Assembly: GCF_030056795.1 (NCBI RefSeq)
Contig: NZ_JASHKQ010000022.1
Location: forward strand, 1 to 54,515
Source of the DNA: Rhodococcus sp. IEGM 1381
Lineage (GTDB): Bacteria; Actinomycetota; Actinomycetes; Mycobacteriales; Mycobacteriaceae
DNA length: 54,515 nucleotides
Direction: 5' to 3'
Shown here in pieces: positions 25,211 through 33,718 of the stretch. The number at the start of each line of letters is the position of its first letter. The first letter of the stretch is position 1. The notes under the pieces were generated by a model. That model was not told the origin of the DNA. It saw nothing but the letters and a program-made list of their open reading frames with translations, and searched no databases. Both the position numbers and the translations under genes were made by a program.

Positions 25211-26743
25211 TCAGACCTTCGCGGCCTCGTCGGCAGGATCGTCGATCGCGCCTGCACCCGTGGTCGGCGCGGTCTCGTCCTGCTGCGACCGAACACCTTC
25301 CTCGACCTTCTTGCCGAGCTCTGGATCGACGTTGGTCCAGTACTCGAACACGCGGCTCAGGACGGGCTCGCTGACGCCGTTGAGGACGTGCCCGACGATG
25401 TTTCCGACGAGACGCTCACGCTGAGCGTCGTCCATGACCTCGCGGACCAAGGCTCCCGCCTGCACGAAGTCGCCGTCCTCGGGGTGCTCGATGTACCCGG
25501 TGCGTACGAAGCGTGGCTCGAAGTCCCACGCTCCGTCGTCGCCGTACTTGTTCGTGTCCGCCGATGGGCCGCCGAACGAGTTCGGTGCGTAGACGGGCGT
25601 CTCCGGGGAGTTGAACGAGTACCGCATGTTGCCGTCCTTGGAGTACGAGTTGACCTCGGACTTCGGGGCGTTGACCGGCAGCTGCGCGTAGTTCGCTCCG
25701 ATGCGGTATCGGTGCGCGTCGGCGTAGGAGAAGACCCGGCCGAGCAGCATCTTGTCGGGGCTGAAGCCGACGCCGGGCACGGTGTTCGACGGCTCGAACG
25801 AGCTCTGCTCGATCTGAGCGAAGAAGTTCTCCGGGTTGCGGTTCAACGTCATCTTGCCGACCTCGATCAGCGGGTAGTCCTTCTGCGACCAGACCTTGGT
25901 GAGGTCGAACGGGTTGTACTTGTAGTTCTCGGCATCGTCGTACGGCATGAGCTGCACCTTGAGGGTCCAGCTGGGAAAGTCGCCGTTCTTGATGGATCCG
26001 AAAAGGTCCTGACGGTGATGGTCGGGGGACGTACCCGCGACCTCGTCCGCCTTGTCCTGCGTCAGGAAGTCGATACCCTGATCGGTCTTGAAGTGGAACT
26101 TCACCCAGGTCTTCGTGCCGTCCTCGGCGATCAGCTGGTAGGTGTGCGAACCGAATCCGTCCATGTGGCGGAACGACTTCGGGATGCCGCGGTCACCCAT
26201 CAGCCAGGTCACCTGGTGTGCCGACTCGGGCGAAAGAGTCCAGAAATCCCACTGCATGTTGTTGTCGCGCAGGCCGGAATCGGGCATGCGCTTCTGGCTG
26301 CGGATGAAGTCCTGGAACTTGATCGGGTCCTTGACGAAAAAGACCGGGGTGTTGTTGCCCACCATGTCCCAGTTGCCTTCGTCGGTGTAGAACTTCAGCG
26401 AGAAGCCGCGTGGGTCGCGCCAGGTATCGGGGCTGCCCTGCTCGCCGGCCACGGTGGAGAAGCGTGCCAGCATCTCGGTCTTGACTCCGGGCTGCAACAC
26501 CTTGGCCTTGGTGTACTTGCTGATATCGCCGGTGATTTCGAGCTCACCGAACGCACCTGCGCCCTTGGCATGGACGACGCGCTCCGGTACCCGCTCGCGG
26601 TTGAACTGCGCCATCTTCTCGATCAGGTAGTGATCGTGCAGGAGGATCGGCCCCTGCGTTCCGGCGGTGAGCGACTGGTCGTCGCTGGGCACGGGGATGC
26701 CCGAGTTGCTGGTGGTGGGCTTATTGGTGATCGGCTTGGTCAT
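25211..26743 (-). CDS. katA: Monofunctional haem catalase (KatA type, small subunit)
   Basis: A 510-residue catalase. The distal His58 is in VVHAKGAGAFG, Asn131 in NNTPVFFV, and the proximal haem Tyr340 in GRVFSYADAHRYR. The length matches the small-subunit clade. It degrades hydrogen peroxide in the cytosol. ATG 26743 is preceded by AGGAGG (26751-26756), so the longer open frame to 26803 is rejected. The 168-base upstream gap (26744-26911) should hold its promoter; no regulator gene is adjacent. Confidence 0.96.
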   Translation of the reverse strand: MTKPITNKPTTSNSGIPVPSDDQSLTAGTQGPILLHDHYLIEKMAQFNRERVPERVVHAKGAGAFGELEITGDISKYTKAKVLQPGVKTEMLARFSTVAGEQGSPDTWRDPRGFSLKFYTDEGNWDMVGNNTPVFFVKDPIKFQDFIRSQKRMPDSGLRDNNMQWDFWTLSPESAHQVTWLMGDRGIPKSFRHMDGFGSHTYQLIAEDGTKTWVKFHFKTDQGIDFLTQDKADEVAGTSPDHHRQDLFGSIKNGDFPSWTLKVQLMPYDDAENYKYNPFDLTKVWSQKDYPLIEVGKMTLNRNPENFFAQIEQSSFEPSNTVPGVGFSPDKMLLGRVFSYADAHRYRIGANYAQLPVNAPKSEVNSYSKDGNMRYSFNSPETPVYAPNSFGGPSADTNKYGDDGAWDFEPRFVRTGYIEHPEDGDFVQAGALVREVMDDAQRERLVGNIVGHVLNGVSEPVLSRVFEYWTNVDPELGKKVEEGVRSQQDETAPTTGAGAIDDPADEAAKV

Positions 26744-26837
26744 ACGAAGCCTCCTGATGGCTGAAGTAAAACCGGGAGGGCTGTCCCGGGAACGACGCTG
26801 CACGGCCGGACGCTGGACCGTTTCCCTGATGGGATGC

Positions 26838-26853
26838 CTCGCACGGCTGCGAG
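26838..26853 (-). terminator. Possible terminator of the TetR-BVMO-GMC-ADC operon
   Basis: CTCGCA (26838-26843) pairs with TGCGAG (26848-26853) around CGGC, about 60 bases past the stop of the operon's last gene. Just upstream of it on the minus strand is the 9-base palindrome GACTAAGTC (26905-26913), which overlaps that stop. Weak evidence. Confidence 0.3.
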
Positions 26854-26911
26854 ATAAACCCCTTGCGCGACGACGTCTGTCCCTTCGAGCATGCCATCAA
26901 TCTGGACTAAG

Positions 26912-27556
26912 TCAAGAAAAGGGCACCAACCGCGCTTCACCGGTCCGCATCGAACCCGACACGATCTGCAGGCCGAAATAGGTGCCCGACGGCATCCAGC
27001 GGCTCAGCGTCGGCCCCGAGGCCTCCACCTGCACCCTCGCCAACCTGGCCTTTCCTTTCAAGCTCGAGACCCCGACCGCAGAACCGCCGGCCACCGGTTG
27101 CGCGAACCCGATGGAGCCGGCCATCGGAAACTGCGGCCCGTAACCGCGAGCATCGGTATGCACCGACCATTCGCCGCTACTCACTCCGGCCTTGCCCAAT
27201 ACATCGCCGTCGAACTCGGCCAGCACCTTGGGCAGATGCCAGTTGGTTCTACCGCCGTGCACGGACCTAGCGGAATCGACGGCTATGAACGGAACCGCCA
27301 TCCGAGGAGTGCGGCCGACGTCTCGGCGCAGAACGGGACTCGCCAGAATCTCGCGGTACGGACCGACGGGTGACGTCAGGTAATCGACCACCATGGCCAT
27401 TGCGATCGGCAGGGTTGCGACGCCGGACGGACCGAACTCCGACGACCGTGCTCGATGCCACCAGATCGTGGCCCGGACGTTGGCCGGCCATGGGGCCGCA
27501 GGGCTGACCGGCCAGTCGGTGCGCTCGGTCTCGGACTCGGGCACGCTCCACATCAC
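26912..27556 (-). CDS. Acetoacetate decarboxylase (ADC)-superfamily protein
   Basis: A 214-residue protein that reads as an ADC-fold member: SPVGPYREILASPVL, then RTPRMAVPFIAVDS and a C-terminal beta cone. The catalytic Lys of true acetoacetate decarboxylase, normally in an E-L-x-K context, is not evident; KVLAEFDGDVLG occupies a similar place. The function may therefore be a lipid- or ketone-binding or aldol-type reaction. GTG 27556 overlaps the GMC oxidase stop as GTGA. It is the last gene of the TetR operon. Confidence 0.6.
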   Translation of the reverse strand: MMWSVPESETERTDWPVSPAAPWPANVRATIWWHRARSSEFGPSGVATLPIAMAMVVDYLTSPVGPYREILASPVLRRDVGRTPRMAVPFIAVDSARSVHGGRTNWHLPKVLAEFDGDVLGKAGVSSGEWSVHTDARGYGPQFPMAGSIGFAQPVAGGSAVGVSSLKGKARLARVQVEASGPTLSRWMPSGTYFGLQIVSGSMRTGEARLVPFS

Positions 27557-29244
27557 GAATCCCTCCCCACCACGGTCAGCGGAAGCCGCAGCGCACCCGG
27601 CGCAGACACCGGTACCACCGGGCGGACCGGCTGAGTGGGTGCCACCTCCACGTAACCGGACCCTGCAGTCGGTCGCTTGTCGGGCTCACCTTTGTTGGGC
27701 CACAACGCCATTGCACGCTCGGCCTGCGCAGTGATGGTCAGCGACGGATTGACGCCGAGATTGGCGCTGACGGCCGAGCCGTCGAGCACATGCAATCCGT
27801 CGTAGCCGTAGACACGCTGATAGCCGTCGATCACACCGGTCTTCGGTGAGTCACCGATGGCGCAGCCACCGAGGAAGTGCGCGGTCATCGGAATGTTGAC
27901 GATCTCCGCGATCGAACCGCCCGGATCGCCGCCGATCTTGTCGGCGAGCAACCTGATCGCCGTGTGCCCCTGCGGAATCCACTGCGGCGGTGGATCGCCC
28001 GCACCGGGCCTGCTGGTGAGCCGGCGACCGAACGGGCCCTTCTTCGATCCGAGTTCGAGCGAGTTGTCGTCGGTCTGCATCACCAACGCGATGACGGTTC
28101 GCTCCGACCACCGGTGCACCGACAGGCTCCGCACCGCAGCGCCCGGATGGCGCAGGGCGACTCCGAGGGTCTTGAGCACTCGGGGCATCTTGCCGCCGCC
28201 GTCGCTCAGCACCGTCTGCAGCAGTCCGATCGCGTTGCTGCCCTTGCCGTATCGCACCGGCTCGATGTGAGTGTGATCGTCGGGATGGAACGACGAGGTG
28301 ATCGCCACACCCTCGTGGTAGTCGACCTCACGGCCGCGCGCGGTCGCGGCGAGCACCGCCTCGGAATTGGTGCGAACCAGCGAGCCGATCTTGTCCGACA
28401 ACCGCGGCAACGATCCCTTCTCCTTGGCCGCGAGCATCAGCTTCTGCGTGCCGTAGGTGCCCGCCGAGAAGATGACCTGATCGGCGGTGATCGTCTTCTC
28501 GCCGCGTCGCAGCTTCCCGCCGGTCCGACGCGTCACCACGTCGTAGCCCGACCCGTTCGGCCGCACGTCCACCACCGTGGTCAACGGAAGAACCTGCGCA
28601 CCGGCGTGTTCGGCCAAGTAGAGGTAGTTCTTGACGAGCGTGTTCTTTGCGCCGACGCGGCAGCCCGTCATGCACGATCCACATTCGGTGCACCCGGTGC
28701 GCTCGGGCCCGGCACCGCCGAAGAACGGATCCGGTGCCGTCCGGCCGCGGTCGCCGAAGTAGACGCCCACCGGGGTCGAGGTGAACGTATCCCCCACCCC
28801 CATGTCCTCGGCCACTTCCTTCATCACCTTGTCCGAGGGGGTGATGGTGGGATTGGTCTCGACGCCCAGCATCCGGCGCGCCTGGTCGTAGTACGGATTC
28901 AACTCGCGCTGCCAGTCGGTGATCGAACCCCACTGCGGGTCCTCGAAGAATTTCGCCGGTGGCTGGTACAGCGTGTTCGCATAGTTCAGCGAGCCACCGC
29001 CCACGCCGGCCCCTGCCATCACCAGCACATCGGGCAGCAGGTGGATACGTTGCACGCCATAGCAACCCAACGCCGGAGCCCACAGGTACTTACGCAACCG
29101 CCAACTGGTCTTGGGGAGCTCGTGGTCCTCGAACCGGCGACCCGATTCGAGAACCGCAACCCGGTAACCCTTCTCGGTGGCCCGCAGCGCGGCAACGCTG
29201 CCGCCGAAACCGGAGCCGATGATCAATACGTCGTAGTCGCTCAT
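27553..29244 (-). CDS. GMC oxidoreductase, cholesterol-oxidase (ChoD)-like
   Basis: A 563-residue FAD enzyme. The dinucleotide-binding motif is IIGSGFGGS (8-16), followed by the GMC block GAGVGGGSLNYAN (78-90) and the C-terminal GSAVSANLGVNPSLTITAQAERA. Cys185, Cys188, Cys191 and Cys195 form a ferredoxin-like C-x2-C-x2-C-x3-C cluster typical of this subgroup. Members oxidise sterol or other secondary alcohols to ketones. There is no export signal. ATG 29244 overlaps the monooxygenase stop as ATGA, and the longer frame to 29457 is rejected. Sterol specificity is not established. Confidence 0.85.
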   Translation of the reverse strand: MSDYDVLIIGSGFGGSVAALRATEKGYRVAVLESGRRFEDHELPKTSWRLRKYLWAPALGCYGVQRIHLLPDVLVMAGAGVGGGSLNYANTLYQPPAKFFEDPQWGSITDWQRELNPYYDQARRMLGVETNPTITPSDKVMKEVAEDMGVGDTFTSTPVGVYFGDRGRTAPDPFFGGAGPERTGCTECGSCMTGCRVGAKNTLVKNYLYLAEHAGAQVLPLTTVVDVRPNGSGYDVVTRRTGGKLRRGEKTITADQVIFSAGTYGTQKLMLAAKEKGSLPRLSDKIGSLVRTNSEAVLAATARGREVDYHEGVAITSSFHPDDHTHIEPVRYGKGSNAIGLLQTVLSDGGGKMPRVLKTLGVALRHPGAAVRSLSVHRWSERTVIALVMQTDDNSLELGSKKGPFGRRLTSRPGAGDPPPQWIPQGHTAIRLLADKIGGDPGGSIAEIVNIPMTAHFLGGCAIGDSPKTGVIDGYQRVYGYDGLHVLDGSAVSANLGVNPSLTITAQAERAMALWPNKGEPDKRPTAGSGYVEVAPTQPVRPVVPVSAPGALRLPLTVVGRDS

Positions 29245-30758
29245 GCGGATACCACCTCGTGGTCTGATTCGGGGCTGTCTGATTCGAGAGTGTCGGGGAC
29301 GATCCGATAGTTCGACACATCGAACTCTCGCGTCTTGTTGCGGAACCGGAATGTGTAGGTAGGCCACATCGTGGAGTTGCGACCGTTGGCGTCGAGGTAC
29401 CAGCTCGAGCAGCCGCCGGCATTCCACACGGTGCCGTCCAGCGCGGAGTCGACCCACGAATTGTGCTGCCGCTGAGCCGATTCGTCGACCTCGACCGCGA
29501 CTGCAGACCGTGCCTTCATCTCGGCGAGGGCCGAGACCACATAGTTGGCCTGCGACTCGAGCATGTACACGATGGAGCTGTGCCCGAGGTTGGTGTTGGG
29601 GCCGTACATCAAGAACAGGTTCGGGAACCCGGCGACGGTGGTACCCAGGTGCGCCTGCGGGCTACCGCCCCAGCGCTCCGCGAGGGTGCGACCGTCGCTG
29701 CCACGCAACAGGTGCGACACCGGCGGCTCGGTAGGAGTGAACCCCGTCGCGAAGATGATCGTATCCACCTCGTGATTGCGACCCGCAGCGTCGACCACGC
29801 CGTTCTCGGTCACCGACGTCAGGCCCGACGTCACGAGATCGACGTCCGGACGGTCGAGCGTCCGGAGCCAATCATTGGACAGCAGAAGCCTTTTGCAGCC
29901 GGGGGCATAGTCCGGAGTCAGCGCGGCCCGCGTCGCGGGGTTCTTCACCTGCCGCTTCAGGTTCGCCTTCGCGAAGACCTTCACCGCGGGCAGCATCCAC
30001 GGGTTGTCGGCCAGAACCGTCACGTAGGCCTCGCGATAGCCGTAGATGATGCCGCGCACTGCGCGATGGGCCGCAGGAATCCTCTTGTACAGCGTTCTTT
30101 CGAACCGGCCGATGGTGCGATCGAGTCGCGGGATCACCCAGGCGGGGGTGCGCTGGAAGACGGTGAGCCGTTGCGCGCGGTCGACGATCTCGGGGACGAA
30201 CTGCACCGCAGACGCTCCGGTGCCGATGACGGCGACCCGCTCACCGGTGAGGTCGTGCTCGTGATTCCAGGTGGCGGAATGGAACACTGTGCCGCCGAAC
30301 GTGTCGATACCGGGTACGTCCGGAATCTTCGGAGTCGACAGCGCTCCGGTGGCGGCAACCAGCACCCGCGCGCTCGTTGCGCCCTTCGACGTCTGCACCG
30401 ACCACCGCGAGGTGCTCGAATCCCAGGTGGCACTGTGCAATTCGCAGTCGGTGATGATCCTGCGCTGCAATCCGAGCCGCTCCACCACCGATTTCAGGTA
30501 GGCGAACAACTCCGGTTGGCGCGCGAACGTGTGACTCCACTCGGGGCTCGGCGCGAACGAGAACGAGTACAGCGAGGTAGGCACATCGCACGCGCACCCC
30601 GGGTACGTGTTGTCTCGCCACGTGCCGCCCACATCGGACGCACGCTCGATGACGGTGACGTCGGCGGCCGGGTCTGCGGCGAGTATCTTCGCCACCGCCG
30701 CCAGACCGGCGAACCCGGCTCCGACGACGAGGATATCTACGCGCTGTTCGAGACTCAT
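29241..30758 (-). CDS. Flavin monooxygenase, Baeyer-Villiger type
   Basis: A 505-residue class B flavoprotein monooxygenase. The FAD motif is VVGAGFAGLA (11-20) and the NADPH motif is VIGTGASAVQ (about 177-186). Between them is the fingerprint F154-x-G-x3-H-x3-W164-N; Baeyer-Villiger enzymes usually end this motif in Pro or Asp, so Asn is unusual. It would insert oxygen next to a ketone to give an ester or lactone, or oxidise S/N atoms. ATG 30758 overlaps the TetR stop as ATGA, so it is translated with its likely regulator. Confidence 0.88.
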   Translation of the reverse strand: MSLEQRVDILVVGAGFAGLAAVAKILAADPAADVTVIERASDVGGTWRDNTYPGCACDVPTSLYSFSFAPSPEWSHTFARQPELFAYLKSVVERLGLQRRIITDCELHSATWDSSTSRWSVQTSKGATSARVLVAATGALSTPKIPDVPGIDTFGGTVFHSATWNHEHDLTGERVAVIGTGASAVQFVPEIVDRAQRLTVFQRTPAWVIPRLDRTIGRFERTLYKRIPAAHRAVRGIIYGYREAYVTVLADNPWMLPAVKVFAKANLKRQVKNPATRAALTPDYAPGCKRLLLSNDWLRTLDRPDVDLVTSGLTSVTENGVVDAAGRNHEVDTIIFATGFTPTEPPVSHLLRGSDGRTLAERWGGSPQAHLGTTVAGFPNLFLMYGPNTNLGHSSIVYMLESQANYVVSALAEMKARSAVAVEVDESAQRQHNSWVDSALDGTVWNAGGCSSWYLDANGRNSTMWPTYTFRFRNKTREFDVSNYRIVPDTLESDSPESDHEVVSA

Positions 30759-31351
30759 GACGTCATCACCTTTTCGGACCAGATCGGAAGGAGCCGCTCG
30801 CGCAGTTGCGCGTCGGCCTCGGGAGTACGGAACAATGCCGAGACGGCCAGGCCGCGGGCGAGTTCGACACTGAGCTCGATGGATTCGGGCGACATCGTGC
30901 TACCCATGACGATCTGGGCACCACCCTGAATTGCCTCGGCGACGCGTCGTTCGAGGGGGATCATTGCCTCGTGCAGCGCCGGATCGGTCCGGGCCGCGAC
31001 CCAGAGTTCGAGGGCGGCGTAGAACAGGGGCCCCGAAAACGCGTCGGCGAGAATCTCGGGCCCTCGCGCCGGATCGGGTTCGGCTTCGAGGATCTCAGAG
31101 AGTCGGCGGTCGACCAGGTGCTCGACGGCCGCGATCAGCAACGACTCCTTGGACGGGAAATGGTGCAGCTGCGCTCCCCGAGAAACGCCGGCGCGCCGCG
31201 CTACTTCCTGCGTGCTGGTCTTGGCGAAGCCCAGTTCGACGAGGCAGTCGATCGCGGCGTCGAGCAACTTCGCGCGGGTACCCGCGGTGCGCTCGGCCTG
31301 CGTACGACGCCCGGTCGGCTCGGCGTCGTTCAATCTTGTGTCGGTAGTCAC
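30755..31351 (-). CDS. TetR/AcrR-family regulator of the monooxygenase operon
   Basis: About 198 residues. The N-terminal helix-turn-helix is TSTQEVARRAGVSRGAQLHHFPSKESLL (around 46-73), preceded by a basic arm with RTQAERTAGTRAKLL. The C-terminal ligand-binding part carries WVAARTDPALHEAM, common in TetR proteins that regulate catabolic monooxygenases. Starts at GTG 31360 and GTG 31351 are both possible. As first gene of the overlapped operon it probably represses its own transcription until an inducer, perhaps the ketone substrate, binds. Confidence 0.85.
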   Translation of the reverse strand: MTTDTRLNDAEPTGRRTQAERTAGTRAKLLDAAIDCLVELGFAKTSTQEVARRAGVSRGAQLHHFPSKESLLIAAVEHLVDRRLSEILEAEPDPARGPEILADAFSGPLFYAALELWVAARTDPALHEAMIPLERRVAEAIQGGAQIVMGSTMSPESIELSVELARGLAVSALFRTPEADAQLRERLLPIWSEKVMTS

Positions 31352-31377
31352 ACTTCGCACAGTAGCGGTAAAACAAC

Positions 31378-31399
31378 AAACAGTCCAGCCTGACTTTAA
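31378..31399. promoter_or_regulatory. Candidate TetR operator upstream of the operon
   Basis: In the 64-base space before the TetR gene, AGTC (31382-31385) and GACT (31392-31395) are inverted, and several flanking A/T positions extend the symmetry over about 22 bases. The dyad is imperfect, so it is only a candidate operator for autoregulation. Confidence 0.35.
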
Positions 31400-31415
31400 G
31401 TTTCCGTTCGGGTCG

Positions 31416-32777
31416 TCAGATGCAGGCCTGGGCCCCGTCCATCACTCCGTGCCGGAACGCCTCGACGCGCAGGAACCCACTGCCCTGACGAGATTCGTCC
31501 CCGTCACCGCGAAAGAGCAGTAGCGACGCGATCGCTTCGTCCAGGTCGCCGGGCGAGAGGGTGTATCCACTGGTGGGACGGTTCTGCAGCAGTACGCTGG
31601 CCGCCCAACTCCCGGCAAAGCAATCGCCCTGCAAGGACGTGTCCTGGGTGTCGGCGTCGATCCCGGCGTGGGCCATCCCCGCCAACCCGTACTGCGTCGC
31701 GATGAGCGCCGCGACGGCGAAATCACCACCCTGCTCGTAGAACCGCGGCATCGCATCGACGGCATCGAACCCCACGTAGTCGTCGGGCACGCAGTAGAAC
31801 AGCACATAACCGGAGGCAGATTGGCCGCCACACTCGGGAGCATCGGACGGGTCGAATGCAACGACCGGCTTCAGTGGCTCCCACGGCCGGCCCGTCAGCT
31901 CCGGAAAGAGCACGCTCCAGTAGTCCTCGAGATCTTTCGGAACACCGTCGATGATCTGCTCGAGCGGAGCGTCGCCGCCCCGATCGGCGTCGGACTGGCT
32001 GCTGAACGGCAACTGCAGGACGGGAGGCGAGCCGTCGACATACGGTTTGCAGTCCATCGGGCCGCCGTCGAACCCGGTCTGAAACGAACTGACACGGTCG
32101 AACCCGCTGCCGTGCGCGGAATCGCTCTCGGCCGAACTGCCCGGCTCATCACGTAGATACAGGAAACCGGCCAGAGCACTGTCGAGTTCGGCCTGCGACG
32201 GATCGAAGGCAGTGGCGTCGGACACCGCATGGGCCGCCCACGCTCCGGCGAAGCAGTCGGCCTGAATTTCACTGGTGACGGTCATGCCCTCGAAGTTGGC
32301 TCTGGCCTGGATCGCGTGTCCCCATTCGTGGGCCATCACCACGGGAATCACGAAGTCGCCGAACCGTTGCCGAAGATCGGGAAGTAGTCCCTCGCTGTCC
32401 CAAGCCACTACGTCGGCACTGGGGCAGTAGAAGGCGTTGCCCGCGATATCGTCTGCCGACGACGCGCAAGGCGGCACATCGCCGGAAGACGGGACGACGG
32501 CATAGAAGCCACCGCTGACGGGTGTGTAGTCGCTGCCGTACACAGCGGGGAACTGCTCGGCCCAATACGACTGCAGATCATCGATCGCGGCCGCGACAAT
32601 TTCGTTCACCGGATCGGACGCATCGCCCACCATTCCGGCGGTTGCGGGCGCATCGTCGGCGACCGCCTGCGGCGTCGATTCTGTTGTGCTGGTTCCGGAT
32701 TGCGCCGAACCCCCACATGCGGACAAGGTCAACGCTACTACCCCGACCGCGGCGACCGTCTTCAGTACTGACCTCAT
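31416..32777 (-). CDS. Lipoprotein with duplicated neutral zinc metallopeptidase domain; second copy degenerate
   Basis: A 453-residue lipoprotein: signal peptide with lipobox LSAC (Cys21), a Ser/Thr-rich linker, then two homologous halves. The first (about 55-250) has the zinc motif H150-E-W-G-H154 and Glu170 in EIQADCFAGAWAA, as in the putative neutral zinc metallopeptidase family. The second (about 275-453) repeats the pattern, DLEDYW for DLQSYW, SLQGDCFAGSWAA for EIQADCFAGAWAA, and GSGF near each end. There H-E-x-x-H has become T361-Q-Y-G-L365 and Glu170 is Ser381. The first half is probably an active surface protease; the second is probably structural or regulatory. ATG 32777 starts the signal peptide; the frame open to 32855 is rejected. 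Confidence 0.85.
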   Translation of the reverse strand: MRSVLKTVAAVGVVALTLSACGGSAQSGTSTTESTPQAVADDAPATAGMVGDASDPVNEIVAAAIDDLQSYWAEQFPAVYGSDYTPVSGGFYAVVPSSGDVPPCASSADDIAGNAFYCPSADVVAWDSEGLLPDLRQRFGDFVIPVVMAHEWGHAIQARANFEGMTVTSEIQADCFAGAWAAHAVSDATAFDPSQAELDSALAGFLYLRDEPGSSAESDSAHGSGFDRVSSFQTGFDGGPMDCKPYVDGSPPVLQLPFSSQSDADRGGDAPLEQIIDGVPKDLEDYWSVLFPELTGRPWEPLKPVVAFDPSDAPECGGQSASGYVLFYCVPDDYVGFDAVDAMPRFYEQGGDFAVAALIATQYGLAGMAHAGIDADTQDTSLQGDCFAGSWAASVLLQNRPTSGYTLSPGDLDEAIASLLLFRGDGDESRQGSGFLRVEAFRHGVMDGAQACI

Positions 32778-32930
32778 GGCTGCAGACGCTAACCAGCAAG
32801 GATTGGAAATCGATTGGAAGGTGCACCCAACTTTCCAATCCATATCCAATGTCACGGTTCTACGATCCGGTCGGTTCGATCCCTGCTGTAGCCACCTGAA
32901 TGCTGTATCCGAACGAACGAAAGAGGACCG

Positions 32931-33656
32931 ATGACACTCTCTACTACTGGTGTTCGTGGGGCCGCATGCGCTGCCGTGGTGATACTCGGGCTCACCGCCG
33001 CCGGATGCAGCAGTAGCTCCGACACGGCAACGGCCACCACCTCGGCGGCCGCAACCACGACAACGGAAGCAGCCGCGACCACGACGGTCAAGAAACTGGC
33101 TCCCGCCACCACCACCGAAGCCCCCGCCGGCCCCAACCCCACCATCGCCGACTACATCGTCGACGCGGGCCTGACCGAAATCCCCGTCACCCGTGACGAT
33201 CCCACCGCGCCCACCATCAACCTGGCCATCCCCGACGGCTGGGTGGACGCGGCCGAACAGACCCCCGAGTGGGCCTACGGCGCGATCATCTACCCGGAGG
33301 TCGCCGCCGACGAACGCACCCCGAGCATGATCGCCATCGTCTCCAAGCTCGAAGGCGACGTCGATCCGCAGGCCATCATCGACTACGCCCCAGGCGAATT
33401 GATGAACCTTCCCCAGTTCACTCCATCCGGCGAGGGTGCCGTGTCGACGCTATCAGGCTTCCCGGCTTACCAGATCGCCGGAACCTACGTCGACGACACG
33501 GGAGCAGAAGTCGTCTCGGCGCAGAAGACGGCGATCATCACCGGGCAGGACGGCTACTACATCCTGCAGATCAACGTCGACGGCAGCGTCGATCAGTTCG
33601 ACCTACTGGTCGACGCCACCACCCAGGTGGACGATCAGACCACCATCACCCCGTAA
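32931..33656 (+). CDS. LpqN/LpqT-family lipoprotein
   Basis: A 241-residue exported lipoprotein. The signal peptide ends in the lipobox LTAAGC (Cys25), followed by a Ser/Thr/Ala-rich tether and the domain beginning NPTIADYIVDAGLTEIPVTR and continuing NLAIPDGW, which is characteristic of mycobacterial LpqN/LpqT proteins. LpqN has been linked to cell-envelope lipid processing. It is divergent from the metallopeptidase lipoprotein (153 bases between starts), so the two surface proteins may share regulation. Confidence 0.85.
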   Translation: MTLSTTGVRGAACAAVVILGLTAAGCSSSSDTATATTSAAATTTTEAAATTTVKKLAPATTTEAPAGPNPTIADYIVDAGLTEIPVTRDDPTAPTINLAIPDGWVDAAEQTPEWAYGAIIYPEVAADERTPSMIAIVSKLEGDVDPQAIIDYAPGELMNLPQFTPSGEGAVSTLSGFPAYQIAGTYVDDTGAEVVSAQKTAIITGQDGYYILQINVDGSVDQFDLLVDATTQVDDQTTITP

Positions 33657-33668
33657 TCCGTTGCCGAG

Positions 33669-33704
33669 CACGGTGATCGGAGCTTGCACGCTCCGATCAC
33701 CGTG
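33669..33704 (+). terminator. Terminator hairpin after the LpqN-like gene
   Basis: A perfect 15-bp stem, CACGGTGATCGGAGC (33669-33683) with its complement at 33690-33704, and a 6-base loop. It begins 12 bases past the stop codon. There is no T run. Confidence 0.75.
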
Positions 33705-33718
33705 AGACAGGTTTGCCA

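Noticed and set aside
24446..26764. 772-codon plus-strand frame across dps and katA
   Set aside because: It covers two genes with intact catalytic residues on the other strand; its composition is typical of a shadow frame.
27877..29310. 477-codon plus-strand frame opposite the GMC oxidase
   Set aside because: Same reason: the minus strand carries the FAD and GMC motifs.
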